The notes beneath the pieces were generated by a model that was not told the origin of the DNA, made no database searches, and worked only from the letters and a program-made list of their open reading frames with translations. A stretch of DNA of 64,000 bases from Girardinichthys multiradiatus (taxonomy: Eukaryota; Chordata; Actinopteri; Cyprinodontiformes; Goodeidae): NCBI RefSeq assembly GCF_021462225.1, contig NC_061808.1, positions 25,767,119-25,831,118 on the forward strand. The letters are read 5' to 3'. The position numbers and the translations under genes were made by a program. Shown in pieces: positions 1 to 11,298 of this stretch (positions within the stretch are counted from its first letter, which is position 1; each line of letters starts with the position of its first letter).

Positions 1-204
1 AGAACATGTAATATTGAAGTGTCAGAAATATGAACAAGAAAGAACAATTTTAAGGAGAGAATTTGTAGGTATTAAAGAAAATTTTATATTGAGAGATACT
101 TTGCAAAGAAGTTTAGGTAGCAAACATATTCAAATTATAATTAGATTTTTCAAAAGCACTAAATTAATAAATAAAATTTGATTGTTGTAATAGTAAATAA
201 GATT

Positions 205-312
205 TAAAACCATGAAGAACCACACTCCATACCAGTTGGTGGCGGTAATGCACATCTTCAAGTTATTTGCCAACTGCCAAAAAACAACACAGAAGAAGAA
301 GAAGAAGAACTC
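205..312 (+). repeat. Teleost interspersed repeat with (GAA)n tail
   Basis: The sequence contains the words CAGTTGGTGGCGGTAATGCA and, further on, GCCAACTGCC, followed by a GAAGAAGAAGAAGAAG tail at about 291-309. I recognise this arrangement from memory as a short repeat scattered in fish genomes and often found in fish cDNA ends. The tail suggests a retroposed 3' end on the + strand. The family and class are not certain. It lies directly before the Ty3/gypsy element. Confidence 0.5.
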
Positions 313-322
313 ACTGCCATAG

Positions 323-895
323 TGTTGTCCCTTAGTGGTACAGCTCAAGCCACATTACCTTGTCTTGTTCCTTGCCTTGACCTCTTAGTAATTTGTATTT
401 GTTACTTTGTAGGATTACCAGAACCTGACCTTGTCTTTTCGTATGGAAGTCTGCCTGGATCTACCACTTCTGGAAAGAAAGCTATCAAGCTCCATGAACA
501 AAGACTCAAACCTCTTGGATCTCACTGGTTGGCAGCCTCCTGAATTCTTCACTCCTTGGATACCATTCAAGAACCCTGCCCACCCTCCTCCTTCCACTGC
601 ACCTACTTCTGAAAAACCCTGGACCATCTTATCATCCTGGCACTCCATTATCCACCATCATCTGCCTCACGGGTAAACAACTATTTGGTCTCTCTGCTCC
701 TCACCCTCTGGCGGACCATTCCTTCAACCCAGTAAGGCTGAATTATTATTCTTTAGTTTTGACCCTGAGTATTCCCTGCTTACCAGCCTGTTTATTTTTA
801 CAGTTGGTTTCCTGGTTCCAGTTTCCCTGCCTACGTCACTGCACTGTAAATAAACACTTTACCGTAAAACTCTGTCTCCTGAATTGCTTTCTGCA
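323..895 (+). repeat. Provisional 5' LTR of the Ty3/gypsy element
   Basis: The stretch starts TGTTGTCCC and ends TTTCTGCA, so it has TG...CA ends. It carries an AATAAA at 849-854 about 40 bases before the end, as expected of the R/U5 part of an LTR, and it lies just upstream of the gag start at 921. The boundaries are provisional because no second LTR exists in the window to compare with. Open frames within it (for example 431-676) look like chance. Confidence 0.45.
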
Positions 896-920
896 TGTGG
901 GTCAAATCCGTTAAAACAAT

Positions 921-1870
921 ATGACAGAACACTCTGGCCAACCAGACCCAGCAGAAGCGTTCAGGAGAACTCTATCTGAACAACATCACCAAATCATAAC
1001 ACATGATTCTTCCCTCCGTTCTCTGTTTGAACAGCAGAAACGGACCAATCAGCAGATTGAACTTCTAGCCTCCTTGTTTCAGCACACCTTGAGTAATTTC
1101 TCCGCCCCGGCAGTAGAGGGCGCTTCAGCCTCTCCGGTTTCTCAGCAACTTCCGCACTCACGCGTCGTCACTTCCTCGAATCCTGAAACATTCTCTGGTG
1201 AGAAAGAAGATTGTAAGGGTTTCCTTCTACAATGCACTCTAGTTTTCAATCACTCCCCACAATCCTTTCCACACAATTCAGTTAAGATTTCTTTTGTCCT
1301 TGGGTTACTTTCTGGAAAGGCCTTGAAATGGGCAGAGGCCCGTTTTTCTAACTGTTTGGATTTTGGTTGCACCTTTTCCGAATTTGAGGAGGAGTTTCGA
1401 CAGGTTTTCTCCAGTGAGAAAGACTTAACCACTAACGCTCGCAGTCTATGGTCGATTAAACAGAGAGACCGGTCTGTTGCTGAGTTTTCCATTGATTTTC
1501 GCACCTTGGCTGCAGCTTCTGGATGGAATGACAGTGCTCTTAGAACCACTTTTTTTCAGTATTTAAATGAACCTTTAAAGGATGAGTTGGCATTAGTCGA
1601 CGAGCCTAAAACTTTGAATGGGTTAATCAAGTTAGCCTTCAGATTAGATAACTGAATGAAAGAAAAAGATCTGGATTAGAACGAAGTTCAGTTAGGACTC
1701 ATCACTTTAACTCTACACCCGAAACTATTCGCTCCACTTCTGCCTCGCATAATTCAAGAGCTGAACCCATGCAGATTGGGCGAACTCAGCTGTCCCCAAA
1801 GGACTGAGACGCCGCCAATCAAATCAATGTTTTTACTGTGGCTCTACTGATCATTTTCTCACAAACTGTC
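921..1870 (+). pseudogene. Ty3/gypsy gag (capsid and zinc knuckle), broken
   Basis: Gag is the structural protein that forms the retrotransposon particle and packages its RNA. An open frame of 244 codons (921-1655) begins with a Gln-rich coiled-coil-like stretch. It then shows the capsid pattern of Ty3/gypsy gag, including PETFSGEKEDCKGFLLQC near residue 88 and a run around ALKWAEARF. It stops at 1653-1655. Further on, at 1827-1868, another stretch encodes a CX2CX4HX4C zinc knuckle, CFYCGSTDHFLTNC, so the gag frame is interrupted between capsid and knuckle. The start at 921 is the first ATG after the LTR. Coding capacity is lost. Confidence 0.8.
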
Positions 1871-1889
1871 CTATTCGTCCTCGAATCAC

Positions 1890-2990
1890 ACATGGAACCA
1901 AACCGTTAACCTTAATTCTTTCGGGAAATCATAGGGAAGAGATTTCATTTTTTGTGTTTCCCATAGCATTAAACTCTATCGTTTTGGGCTTCCCTTGGCT
2001 CAAGAAACATAAACCTCACATTAACTGGGCGGAAAGCCGTATTGAATCTTGGTCCACTAACTGTCTTTCCTCTTGTTTACAATGAGCAGTAGCTTCACTC
2101 CCCTCCGAGTCAGATCCTGCAGATAACGAGATGTTTGATCTCTCTAACGTCCCTCCAGAGTACCACGACCTCAGGTTAGTTTTCAGTAAATCCAAAGCTT
2201 TGTCTTTACCCCTATGACCCTATGATTGTGCTATAGATTTGCTGCCCAGTGCCCCCTTGCCTTCCAGTAGGCTTTCACATCTCAGGACCAGAAAGAAAAG
2301 TTATGGAGGATTATATTAATGAGTCTCTGGTGACAGGATTAATTCGCCCCTCTTCATCTCCACTTGGAGCAGGGTTTTTGTTTGTGGAGAAAAAAGATGG
2401 CACACTACGCCCTTGTATTGACTATAGGGGGTTAAACCAAATTACAGTCAAAAACAAATACCCACTTCCTCTCCTGTCCTCAGCTTTTGAACCAGTTCAT
2501 GGTTCAACCATTTTTTCTAAGCTAGATCTCCGTAACGCCTACCATCTAGTTAGGAACCGCCAGGGGGATGAATGGAAGACCGCTTTCAAAACCCCGTTAG
2601 GCAATTTTGAATACCTGGTTATGCCTTTTGGATTAAGTAACGCACCAGCAGTGTTTCAGTCTTTCATCAATGACGTACTTAGGGATTTTTTGAACATTTT
2701 AGTTTTTGTCTACCTGGATGACATCCTGATCTACTCCAAAGACATTAAAGAACACACTCGTCATGTCCGCTTAGTTCTGCAAAGACTTTTGGAAAATAGA
2801 CTGTTTGTAAAGGCTGAGAAATGTGAATTCCACAAATCATCAATCACATTTTTGGGTTACATCCTGGAGGGTGGACAGGTGCGCTCGGACCCAGAGAAGA
2901 TCAAGGCAGTACTGGAGTGGCCTGTTCCAGACTCCCGCAAGCAGCTACAACGGTTCTTTGGATTTGCAAATTTTTATTGACGATTCATCA
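1890..2990 (+). pseudogene. Ty3/gypsy protease remnant and reverse transcriptase
   Basis: This is the first half of pol. The protease part is a remnant: a stretch near 1960-2075 resembles the end of a retropepsin domain (VLGFPWLKKHKPHINW), but I see no D-S/T-G active-site motif upstream, so that part appears deleted. From 2249 a 243-codon frame encodes reverse transcriptase with [16 protein letters not shown], a KLDLRNAYH block and the catalytic YLDD ([11 protein letters not shown], about 2706-2740). A frameshift separates this from the protease frame near 2240. An in-frame TGA at 2978-2980 ends the frame at the RT/RNase H junction. The element cannot make an intact polyprotein. Confidence 0.9.
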
Positions 2991-4740
2991 AGAAATTTAG
3001 CTTAATTGCCGCACCACTCACCGCCTTGACCTCCACAAACATTGTATTTTCCTGGACACCTGAAGCAGACAAGGCCTTTCAAGCATTAAAAGAGAGGTTT
3101 TCTCAGACACCCATGCTAGTTCATCCCGATTCTTCCAGACAGTTTATTTTGGAGGTAGACGCTTCTGATACAGGTGTTGGTGCCGTATTATCTCAGCAGT
3201 CAGCCGCAGATGGAAAACTTCATTCACGTGCTTTCTTTTATCGTCATCTCACGAGCGCTGAAAAGAACTACAACGTGGGAGACAGGGATCTGCTAGCAAT
3301 AAAGCTAGCTCTCGAAGAGTGGAGACATTATTTGGAGGGGGGTAAGCACTCCATTTTAGTATGGACCGATCACAGAAATCTGGCATACTTACAAACAGCT
3401 AAAAGACTGAACCCCCGCCAATCACATTGGTCATTGTTTTTCTCTCATTTTGATCTCTCCATTTCTTACAGACCAGGCGCCAAGAACGTCAAGCCGAATG
3501 CTCTTTCCCGGCTTCATTCACCTGATTCCACCAAGAATGATGCCGAACCCATTGTGCCGTCCCATTGGACCTTTGGAGCCTTAGTTTGGGAGGTAGAGGA
3601 TCTTATAGACGATGCCCAACGAAACAAACCGGACCCTGGTACTGGTCCTCCCAACAGAAAGTATGTACCTACCTCTGTTAGGTTTAGGCTCATCCGCTGG
3701 TTTCATACATCCAAATTCTCAGGTCACCCAGGGATTAGCAGAACCATATCACTCATTTCAAGACGGTTTTGGTGGCCATCTCTTCATAAGGATGTTACTG
3801 AGTATGTGCAGGCTTGTTCAGTATGTGCCAGACAAAAATCGAGCAACCAGCCCCCCTATGGGTTACTTCAACCTCTCAATACACCCAAACGCCCTTGGTC
3901 TCACATCGCTCTGGATTTTGTTACAGGTTTACCCTTATCAAAAGGGAATACTGTCATTCTCACCATTGTTGAACATTTTTCTAAGTCATGCCATCTTGTA
4001 CCTTTTTAAAAAAAAAAAAAAAAAACTCCCATCTGATATTCGTACAGCCCAACTGTTGGTTCAGCATGTTTTTCGCCTTCATGGCATACCCCAGGACATT
4101 TTGTCAGACCGTGGTCCTCAATTTATCTCTCGTGTTTGGAAACAGTTTTGTTTGGCTCTTGGGGCCAAGGCCTCCCTGACTTCTGGTTATCACCCCCAAT
4201 CTAATGGACAGACAGAACGCATGAACCAACAGATGGAGTCCATACTTAGATGCATGACCACAACCGAACCACTGGACTGGTGTGTTTTTCTCCCCTGGGT
4301 CAAATATGCTATAAATTCACAAGTCTCATCTGCAACCGGCCTCTCACCTTTTGAGATTTCCCTTCGTTATCATCCTCCTTTATTTCCAGCTGATGAAAAA
4401 GACATTGGGGTAGCATCCGTTCGGCACCACATACGCCGTTGTAAACGGATCTGGGGAAATGCAACCAGAGCTCTCCTTCGTACAACAGACCAGAACAAGA
4501 AGTACGCTGACCGCAGACGGCGGCCTGCTCCAACGTACCATCCTGGTCAAAAGGTTTGGTTGTCCTCCCGAGACATTCCTTTGAAGGCTATGTCAAAAAA
4601 ACGGTCTCCTCGTTTTATTGGCCCCTACACTATTGACTCAGTCATCAGCCCCTCTGCTCTTCGTCTACGTCTGCCTTCCAGCTTACGTATTCATCCTGTG
4701 TTTCATGTCTCACAAGTCCAACTTTTCATTTCCAGCACTC
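2991..4740 (+). pseudogene. Ty3/gypsy RNase H and integrase, frameshifted
   Basis: This continues the RT frame after the stop at 2978. The RNase H block (FILEVDASDTGVGAVLSQ, later VWTDHRNLAYL) is followed by the integrase zinc-binding segment (FSGHPGI with later CSVCARQ). The core domain follows, with its acidic residues in the segments [18 protein letters not shown] and [11 protein letters not shown] run of 18 A at 4008-4025 shifts the frame in the middle of the integrase core, so the last two acidic residues lie in another frame. A GPY/F-like segment ([10 protein letters not shown], then HPVFHVSQV) is present near 4600-4720. The chromodomain that usually follows in this chromovirus group and the 3' LTR are absent, so the 3' end is truncated near 4725-4740. 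Confidence 0.88.
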
Positions 4741-6334
4741 CAAGCACCTCAACTTTCATCACAGCAGAGGAAATGGCTTCAAATATTAAGTGCTTTGGCT
4801 TTTTATGTGATTTTGGAGTACTTCTTCCTCTCTGAGTTGCCTTTCAGCCAATGCTGATACTGGACAAATTTCTCTTTGGATAATTACACTCTCTTATCAG
4901 CTTCAGCCAGCATCTTGACAAGTACCTTTCCTTTTATTCAGGGGTTGATGCACCCATTTTGCCCCAAAATACCTTCATTTCTGGGGCATAGAATATTTAT
5001 CCTTCATTCCCATGGTGTTTACATGTGGTATACAAGGTATAGTAATCCTAAGGTATGTGCACTTATGAATTTAAATAATAAAAGTTATAAAACAATTTCA
5101 TTATTTTGGCATCTAGCAATTGTGAATGATTTCTGCTTAAAGTAATTACATTACAGTGTATGTAAATATCTGGTTTCAATGGTATTTCTAATTTCTAATC
5201 TCCTGCCTTACTGAAAACACTTACTTCAAAAAATACACTTGTCTGCTGGAAGGGAAACTTCACCAAAAAATGTTTTTAGTTATGTAAAAAAGATAGCAAA
5301 ATTTGAAAAAGAATGTAATCTGTTCAAATTTAAAAATCCCTTTTAGTTCATTTAAAGTGATCCAAAGTCATTAAATAGTACAGAACAAACAACTTCAAAG
5401 ATTTGCAACATTACAGGACCTTCGAGCAACTCTGGCTGATTAGGTAAAAGCCTTTACTGTCTGACCAGAACATTAAAGGAAAACCACAGTGCTTTGTAGA
5501 AGCAAATCATAATTATAATTGGCCAAGACTAGCTAGTCAGGAGCCGTGAAGAATACTGCTGTAAATTTGTTTTTTGTGGGGCATGTGTTCAAAAATAAAT
5601 AACACCTTTTTTCCAATAATAAAAGAACTGCCTACAAATCAGAAAGTGTTGGATTTCTGATTTGTGTTTGAAGTAAAAGAAAGAATAGTGTTCAGACAAC
5701 AGAACTAAATTACAGCCAATAGAACAGATTGATGACCTTAATGATTATGCTATTAGGTTTTTACAGAGTAAGTCATTGGTCAGCTTGCCTTTTAGTAATG
5801 AAGAACCTGTGCTGTTTTGCATTCAAATCGAGGTTCAATCTTTTAGGTTAAAGTGTGTTAGATTCTGCAAATTGTGAAGGCAGCAGAGTCTAAAACACAA
5901 ATTCTCTCCCTGAGCAGATCCTGGTAATAGAGAGCTACTGTAATGAGTGATCAGCTTCATATCTGGAGACAAAAGTATGGGCAGTGACAGTGTACCATTG
6001 TTACATGCACACAAAGAAGCAGGTGTTCTCAAACCAGCAGCTTTCAGTATCAATATTATGTCAAGAAGCTGCACATTTACCGTTCCTTTAACCAATTTTG
6101 ATTATTAATTATAACATATTACACCGATGTAAGCAGCTCTCTCTTTGAAGTCATAATACTTGGCTGTATAAGAACACAACAGTGTTTATTTCCTACTAAG
6201 CACAGACGTAAAAAGCATTTACTATACTTGTTGTTTCCTGCAGGGGGTTGTGGAAGGGGACTCAGGCCAATCCCTGCTGACACACAAGGAGAAGCAAGGT
6301 AGTTGGCAACTACATTCTCTCCGTTGTCTAAGGA
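4741..6334. other. Non-coding interval, nothing recognised
   Basis: AT-rich sequence between the truncated Ty3/gypsy element and the Penelope-like fragment. Only short frames without any familiar motif are present, and I recognise no repeat end or RNA gene. Confidence 0.6.
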
Positions 6335-6850
6335 GATTAAAAAAATTTTACATTAGGCACTGACACATTTTATCTAGTGACCCCACCATAGGCCATAGTT
6401 TTAAAAGGCGTCCTATTTTTGCAAACAAGCGGGCTAGGAATTCAGGAGATTCCTTAGTTAGAGCAGACAGTTATATTCCTCCTTCTCATTTTTTGTCTCA
6501 ACTAGCAAGTGGTAAATTCCCCTGTTCTAGGTGCGCTTTGTGCAACACTTTGATTAAAGGTAATGTGCTCCTACATCCTCATACAGGCAAAAAGTTTCTA
6601 TTTCACACAGGGTTACTTGCTGGACTAAATATGTTATATATCTACTGAAGTGTCCTTGTAGCCTTGTTTATATAGGTTAAACTAAAAGAGTTAAAAATCA
6701 GGATTTCTGAGCATATAAGTAATATTCCTAATAAAGATGAGAGGTCCCCTGTTGCTAGACATTTTATGACAGCTGGCCATGATATCTTTTCACTGAAATT
6801 TCAAGGCACAGAAGTAGTGCCTGCACCTAAAAGCGGAGGTGATGGAGATA

Positions 6851-8126
6851 CAGGGGTTGGACAATGAAACTGAAACACCTGTCATTTTAGTGTGGTAGTG
6901 TGGGAGGTTTCATGGCTAAATTGGACCAGCCTGGTAGCCAGTCTTCATTGATTGCACATTGCAACAGTAAGAGCAGAGTGTGAAGGTTCAATTAGCAGGG
7001 TAAGAGCACAGTTTTGCTCAAAATATTGAAATGCACACAACATTATGGGTGACATACCAGAGTTCAAAAGAGGACAAATTGTTGGTGCACGTCTTGCTGG
7101 TGCATCTGTGATAAGACAGCAAGTCTTTGTGATGTATCAAGAGCCATGGTATCCAGGGTTTTGTCAGCATACCACCAAGAAGGACGAACCACACCAACAG
7201 GATTAACTGTGGACCCATGAGGAAGCTGTCTGAAAGGGATGTTCGGGTGCTAACCCAGATTGTATCCAAAAAACATAAAACCACCGCTGCCCAAATCACG
7301 GCAGAATTAAATGTGCACCTCAACTCTCCTGTTTCCACCAGAACTGTCCATCAGGAGCTCCACAGGGTCAATATACACGGCCGGGCTGCTATAGACAAAC
7401 CTTTGGTCACTCATGCCAATGCCAAACGTCGGTTTCAATGGTGCAAGGAGCGCAAATCTTGGGCTGTGGACAATGTGAAACATGTATTGTTTTCTGATGA
7501 GTCCACCTTTACTGTTTTCCCCACATCCAGGAGAGTTACGGTGTGGAGAAGCCCCAAAGAAGCGTACCACCCAGACTGTTGCATGACCAGAGTGAAGCAT
7601 GGGGGTGGATCAGTGATGGTTTGGGCTGCCATATCATGGCATTCCCTTGGCCCAATACTTGTGCTAGATGGGCGTGTCACTGCCACGGACAACCGAACCA
7701 TTCTTGAGGACCATGTGCATCCAATGGTTCAAACATTGTATCCTGAAGGCAGTGCCGTGTATCAGGATGACAATGCACCAATACACACAGCAAGACTGGT
7801 GAAAGATTGGTTTGATGAACATGAAAGTGAAGTTGAACATCTCCCATGGCCTGCACAGTCACCAGATCTAAATATTATTGAGCCACTTCGGGGTGTTTTG
7901 GAGGAGCGAGTCAGGAAACGTTTTCCTCCACCAGTATCACGTAGTGACCTGGCCACTATCCTGCAAGAAGAATGGCTTAAAATCCCTTTGACCACTGTGC
8001 AGGACTTGTATATGTCATTCCCAAGATAAATTGACACTGTATTGGCTGCAAAAGGAGGCCCTACACCATACTAATAAATTATTGTGGTCTAAAACCAGGT
8101 GTTTCAGTTTCATTGTCCAACCCCTG
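6851..8126 (+). mobile_element. Tc1/mariner transposon, DD36E-type, copy 1
   Basis: Complete ends: the left end reads CAGGGGTTGGACAATGAAAC and the right end is its inverted complement. The terminal repeats match for about 30 bases (6851-6881 and 8096-8126). TA target duplications flank it at 6849-6850 and 8127-8128. Length is 1276 bp, usual for Tc1. It sits inside the Penelope-like fragment, and removing it with one TA restores that fragment's local reading frame, which confirms the boundaries. A second copy with the same left end lies at 61291. Confidence 0.95.
7045..8073 (+). pseudogene. Tc1-like transposase (DD36E), inactivated
   Basis: The transposase would cut and paste its own element. 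It starts with MGDIPEFKRGQIVGARLAGA at 7045 (helix-turn-helix region). A one-base loss near 7190 shifts the frame, and the main frame runs from 7217. The catalytic segments are FSDEST (first Asp), YQDDNAPIHTA (second Asp) and PDLNIIEPL (Glu codon at 7880-7882). I count 36 residues between the second Asp and the Glu, against 34 in classic Tc1. A premature TAA at 8027-8029 follows SFPR; in copy 2 the same place reads RRIDAV, and the lost C-terminus ends near 8073. The triad is intact, but the frameshift and stop make it non-functional. Confidence 0.9.
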
Positions 8127-8809
8127 TAAATTCCTGCTACAAACGGAAGCACATTGAATCCTTTCCTTACAGACAGTAAACCCAAAGGGATTGAATGAAG
8201 AACTGGTGTTAATTTGATGATTTCATGAACGTCTATGCATTGTTATGTTTATATTTGTATTGTATGTTTTGTATGTTGTTTCTTGAGTGCCTACTGATTG
8301 AACTGGCAGTGTCCACACGGATGTTTCTTCTTATGGCTGATTGCCTAGTTTGCCTCTGCTTGGCTTAGTTGTTTTCTAACCTCTATAAAGACACATTGAT
8401 TATATTGGATCTGTAATAAGCTGACGAAGGCATGTAGCCAAAATGTGTCCTTTAATTTCTGCCCACATTAAATTTAAAGAATTTCTTGGAGTGCTGGTTA
8501 TCTGGATAATTTTGTTTTGAAGCAGGGTAGTCCCTGCATAGTGTGACACTCAACAGGTTTTAAATTGGGTCAGGATTCTCTATGGCTCAGCCCCAGCAGC
8601 ATACTGTATGTATGCACATAATGTTTTACTTTTCTTTGCTGTCTTCAATTTAAGGGGTGGACAATGTAAATAAAAATTTCATACAAGTGTCTTTCAGTAA
8701 AATCTCTATTACCTTACAAAAAACATAGCTGTGAAAAAAACTTGTCAATTACAACTGTCATTTTGTAACTATGTTGACATATTTACTTCTTGAAGTACAG
8801 AACAGTCAA

Positions 8810-9612
8810 AGGTGTACGTCCCCTAACAAATTTCTTCTGCCTTTGCTTTTTTGTCACACTTAAATGTTTCAGATCATCAAACAAGTAATAATTTCAGATA
8901 TAAGTATAAATATAAGCTGATCAATAACAAAATACAGTTTTTTTAATTTAATTTAATTTTTTTAAGCAAAACAAATCTATCTTAACAAAGCTGGCCCTTT
9001 GTGACAAAGTATTTGCCGCTCCTGTGATGAATTATAAATTATCGGTGATTAAGCACATGTTTTGAAAAGCTGATCCTCAGGACATTTGATAAACTATTCT
9101 GTGGGCGGATAAGACAAAAAACCTTTGGGTCCCATGACATCCACATCTACAGTCACACATGGTGGTGAAAGTGTGATTGTCTGTGGCTGCTTTGCTGCTT
9201 CAGGACTTAATAGGACTTCAGTGCCTTGCCCATAATTGATTGAACCATGAATTCAGCTCTCATTCAAGAAATCCTAGGGCGCTTATGCTTGAAAACCTTT
9301 CAAAAAATTTTAATTTAAAACATTCTGTGAAAAGGAGTGGGTCAAAATACCCTTAACATACTGTAAAAGGCTAATTTCTAGTTCTTGTAAATGCTTGTTG
9401 ACAGTTGTTGCTGCCAACCGTGGCACAGTAGTTTCACATAGAACCAGGCTTGATAAGTTATTCCCTTAATAAACAAAATAATTATTTAAGAAACAGCTTT
9501 TTTATTCACTCAAGTTATTTTTGTCTGATATTCAAATTTGTTTGATAATCTGAAATATGCAAGTGTGAGAATAATAGCAACAATGAAAGAAATCTGTTAG
9601 GGGTCAAATACC
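8810..9612 (+). mobile_element. Decayed Tc1-like element A
   Basis: Left end near 8812-8885 and right end near 9535-9612 are diverged inverted repeats. TTTCAGATCATCAAACAA on the left pairs with TTTGTTTGATAATCTGAAA on the right, and CCCCTAAC on the left pairs with GTTAGGGG on the right. Between them, about 9100-9210 carries + strand remains of a Tc1 transposase (ACACATGGTGGTGAAAGTGT). No open frame is left. Shorter than a full Tc1, so internally deleted. Confidence 0.75.
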
Positions 9613-9965
9613 CCACCCTAGCTTCAACATATTTTTAGGGGTTAAAGGTCATGGAAAGCCACAATTTTCTTATGGCTGCTTGTAAACTTAACAAACAAGA
9701 TGATGAGCCTTAGTTAAAATATAATGCAAATTACAGAGGCTATTAGTGGTTCCAGTAGTGCAGCAAAATAAATTAGAACAAGACTAAGTAATGTTTGCTA
9801 ATCTGAGCTATTGTTTCTCTTGAGCACTTACTGCAGAAAATGAAATTTTTGGGTTTATTCTTTAAAATTTCACAAAAACATGACATCCTTTAATGTTAGT
9901 TGATGAAAGTGTCTTATGTATCTATCAGAAATTACTTTCCTTTCCTTTCCCTTTCTCAAGACTCG
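9613..9965. other. Unique non-coding interval
   Basis: No gene or repeat recognised, apart from a CCTTT-rich pyrimidine run near 9936-9956. Confidence 0.5.
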
Positions 9966-10048
9966 AATTGGTGATAGGCACCAGCCCCTCCCCTGGTACA
10001 CACTATAGGGAAAGGTGGGTATAGATAATGGATGGATGGATGGATGGA
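9966..10048 (+). repeat. SINE 3' tail with (ATGG)n
   Basis: GATAGGCACCAGCCCCTCCC followed by a diverged stretch and the tetranucleotide run ATGGATGGATGGATGGATGGA (10028-10048). The same words, in reverse complement, occur at the foot of the tRNA-derived SINE at 56493-56854, so this is a 5'-truncated + strand copy of that family with its microsatellite tail. Confidence 0.65.
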
Positions 10049-11298
10049 CATTCTTATTGTGGCATAAATAATCTTTCACTATTTTGTTGATGAATTGCAG
10101 CACAGTCTTTTATATGTGTAAAGGAAAGATCACTGAGGATTATCCTTCATGGAAGAGCAAAGGGTCTGTTTGTGTTGAAATCCAGTGTCCTCATTCTGAA
10201 CCCAAACACAAAGAACAAAAAAAGCATGTTAGCAGCATCTACTGGATCTTCCACGGCACTGCATTTTAGATTGGATTTGGCATATTTGCAACAATTACAA
10301 AAGGCACAAAATGTTGATTTCTTTGAAGTGCTGTTGCTCTAACTTACTCACATTAATTTCAACATAATAGCTATTATTACTTATCAATACTTGTACTACT
10401 TGATCATTGGTGTATCTGGAATAAGTAACAGTTTAGATCTACTATAAAGTAGAAATTAACACCCTTAGATAAATGCAAAAAAATCCAGAATGCCTTTGAA
10501 ATTTTTATTTTATTTTCATTTTATGTGCACCAGGGCAGTTCTTCTTAGGTATATCTGTAGAGGTGTTTAGATATGTTTTTTTTTTTTTTTTTGGTATTTT
10601 GTAAAGCATTCCTTTCAGAAAAATAGAAAGTAGTGATAGAAAATCAAGCAAGAGGCTACAAAGTCAAAGACCAATTTAAGTTTAGACAAAAACAATTGTT
10701 TACACACTGAAATGGTTTTGTTTACCCTTTCATACAGTTTGTACTCATTTATGTGTCCATTAAGAAATAATTTGCCATTTTGGCTATTAGCATTATGGCA
10801 AATTGTGTCTAATGGTGTTGGTGTGTTCTATTAGTCCCTTGGAGCCCAATTGTTGGGAATAAAGATCATATTTTTCTTATTTACTTTTCTTGCGTTGCCT
10901 CTTGAGTTGCCCAATGCTAGCTCTGAGTCCTGAAGGCAGCTTGTGAACATAGCTGAGAAGGGTATAAACTTTAACGTTGCATTTGCAGGCAGGTTAAAGA
11001 GTGGTTTTGCTTATGAAACAGAGGAAAGTGCAGTAACACATATGGTCTAAGAAATGTTAACAGAGCGTTTCTGTTAAGGTTGGGCCCCAGAAAGCCCAAG
11101 GCTAATGTAACGTCTGGTAATAATTTCACTAAGAGGGAGTGGTTTAATGGATTAATAGTTAATTGTCTAGCATAGATTTTCTGAAATGATTTTATAGATC
11201 TAACACTGCTTTGGCCTTCTCAAACTACACTTTAGAGGGCTCAGACTTCACAGGATATGTCTACTACATCTAAAGCACAGAAAAATAGAAGCACTTAT
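10049..11298. other. Unique non-coding interval
   Basis: AT-rich sequence with a T-run of about 18 near 10575-10592. No gene, RNA gene or clear repeat recognised. Confidence 0.5.

Larger units (their letters stand above)
6335..8520 (+). pseudogene. Penelope-like element 3' end (GIY-YIG), split by Tc1
   Basis: Penelope-like elements encode a reverse transcriptase joined to a GIY-YIG endonuclease. The visible part is the linker and endonuclease. It shows a H-stop-HILSSDP block near 6355 (Trp codon turned into TGA), a CSRCALCN cysteine motif near 6527, and LKCPCSLVYIG (about 6649-6679), the GIY-YIG core start. Then, after a frameshift, come RISEHISN and ARHFMTAGHD. The frame runs into the Tc1 at 6849. 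Past that element, at 8129 on, it resumes with LLQTEAH-stop-ILSLQT and NPKGLNEELVL. The 3' tail (8220-8520) holds GCTGACGAAGGCATGTAGCC, similar to the 3' ends I recall for fish Penelope copies. The RT domain is missing, so this is a 5'-truncated, dead copy. Confidence 0.75.

Noticed and set aside
431..676. 81-codon frame before gag
   Set aside because: It lies inside the provisional LTR and overlaps a minus-strand frame of similar length; no protein motif.
7307..8037. Minus-strand frames opposite the Tc1 transposase (also at 61608-62515)
   Set aside because: They are shadows of the + strand transposase and occur in both copies because the DNA is the same.
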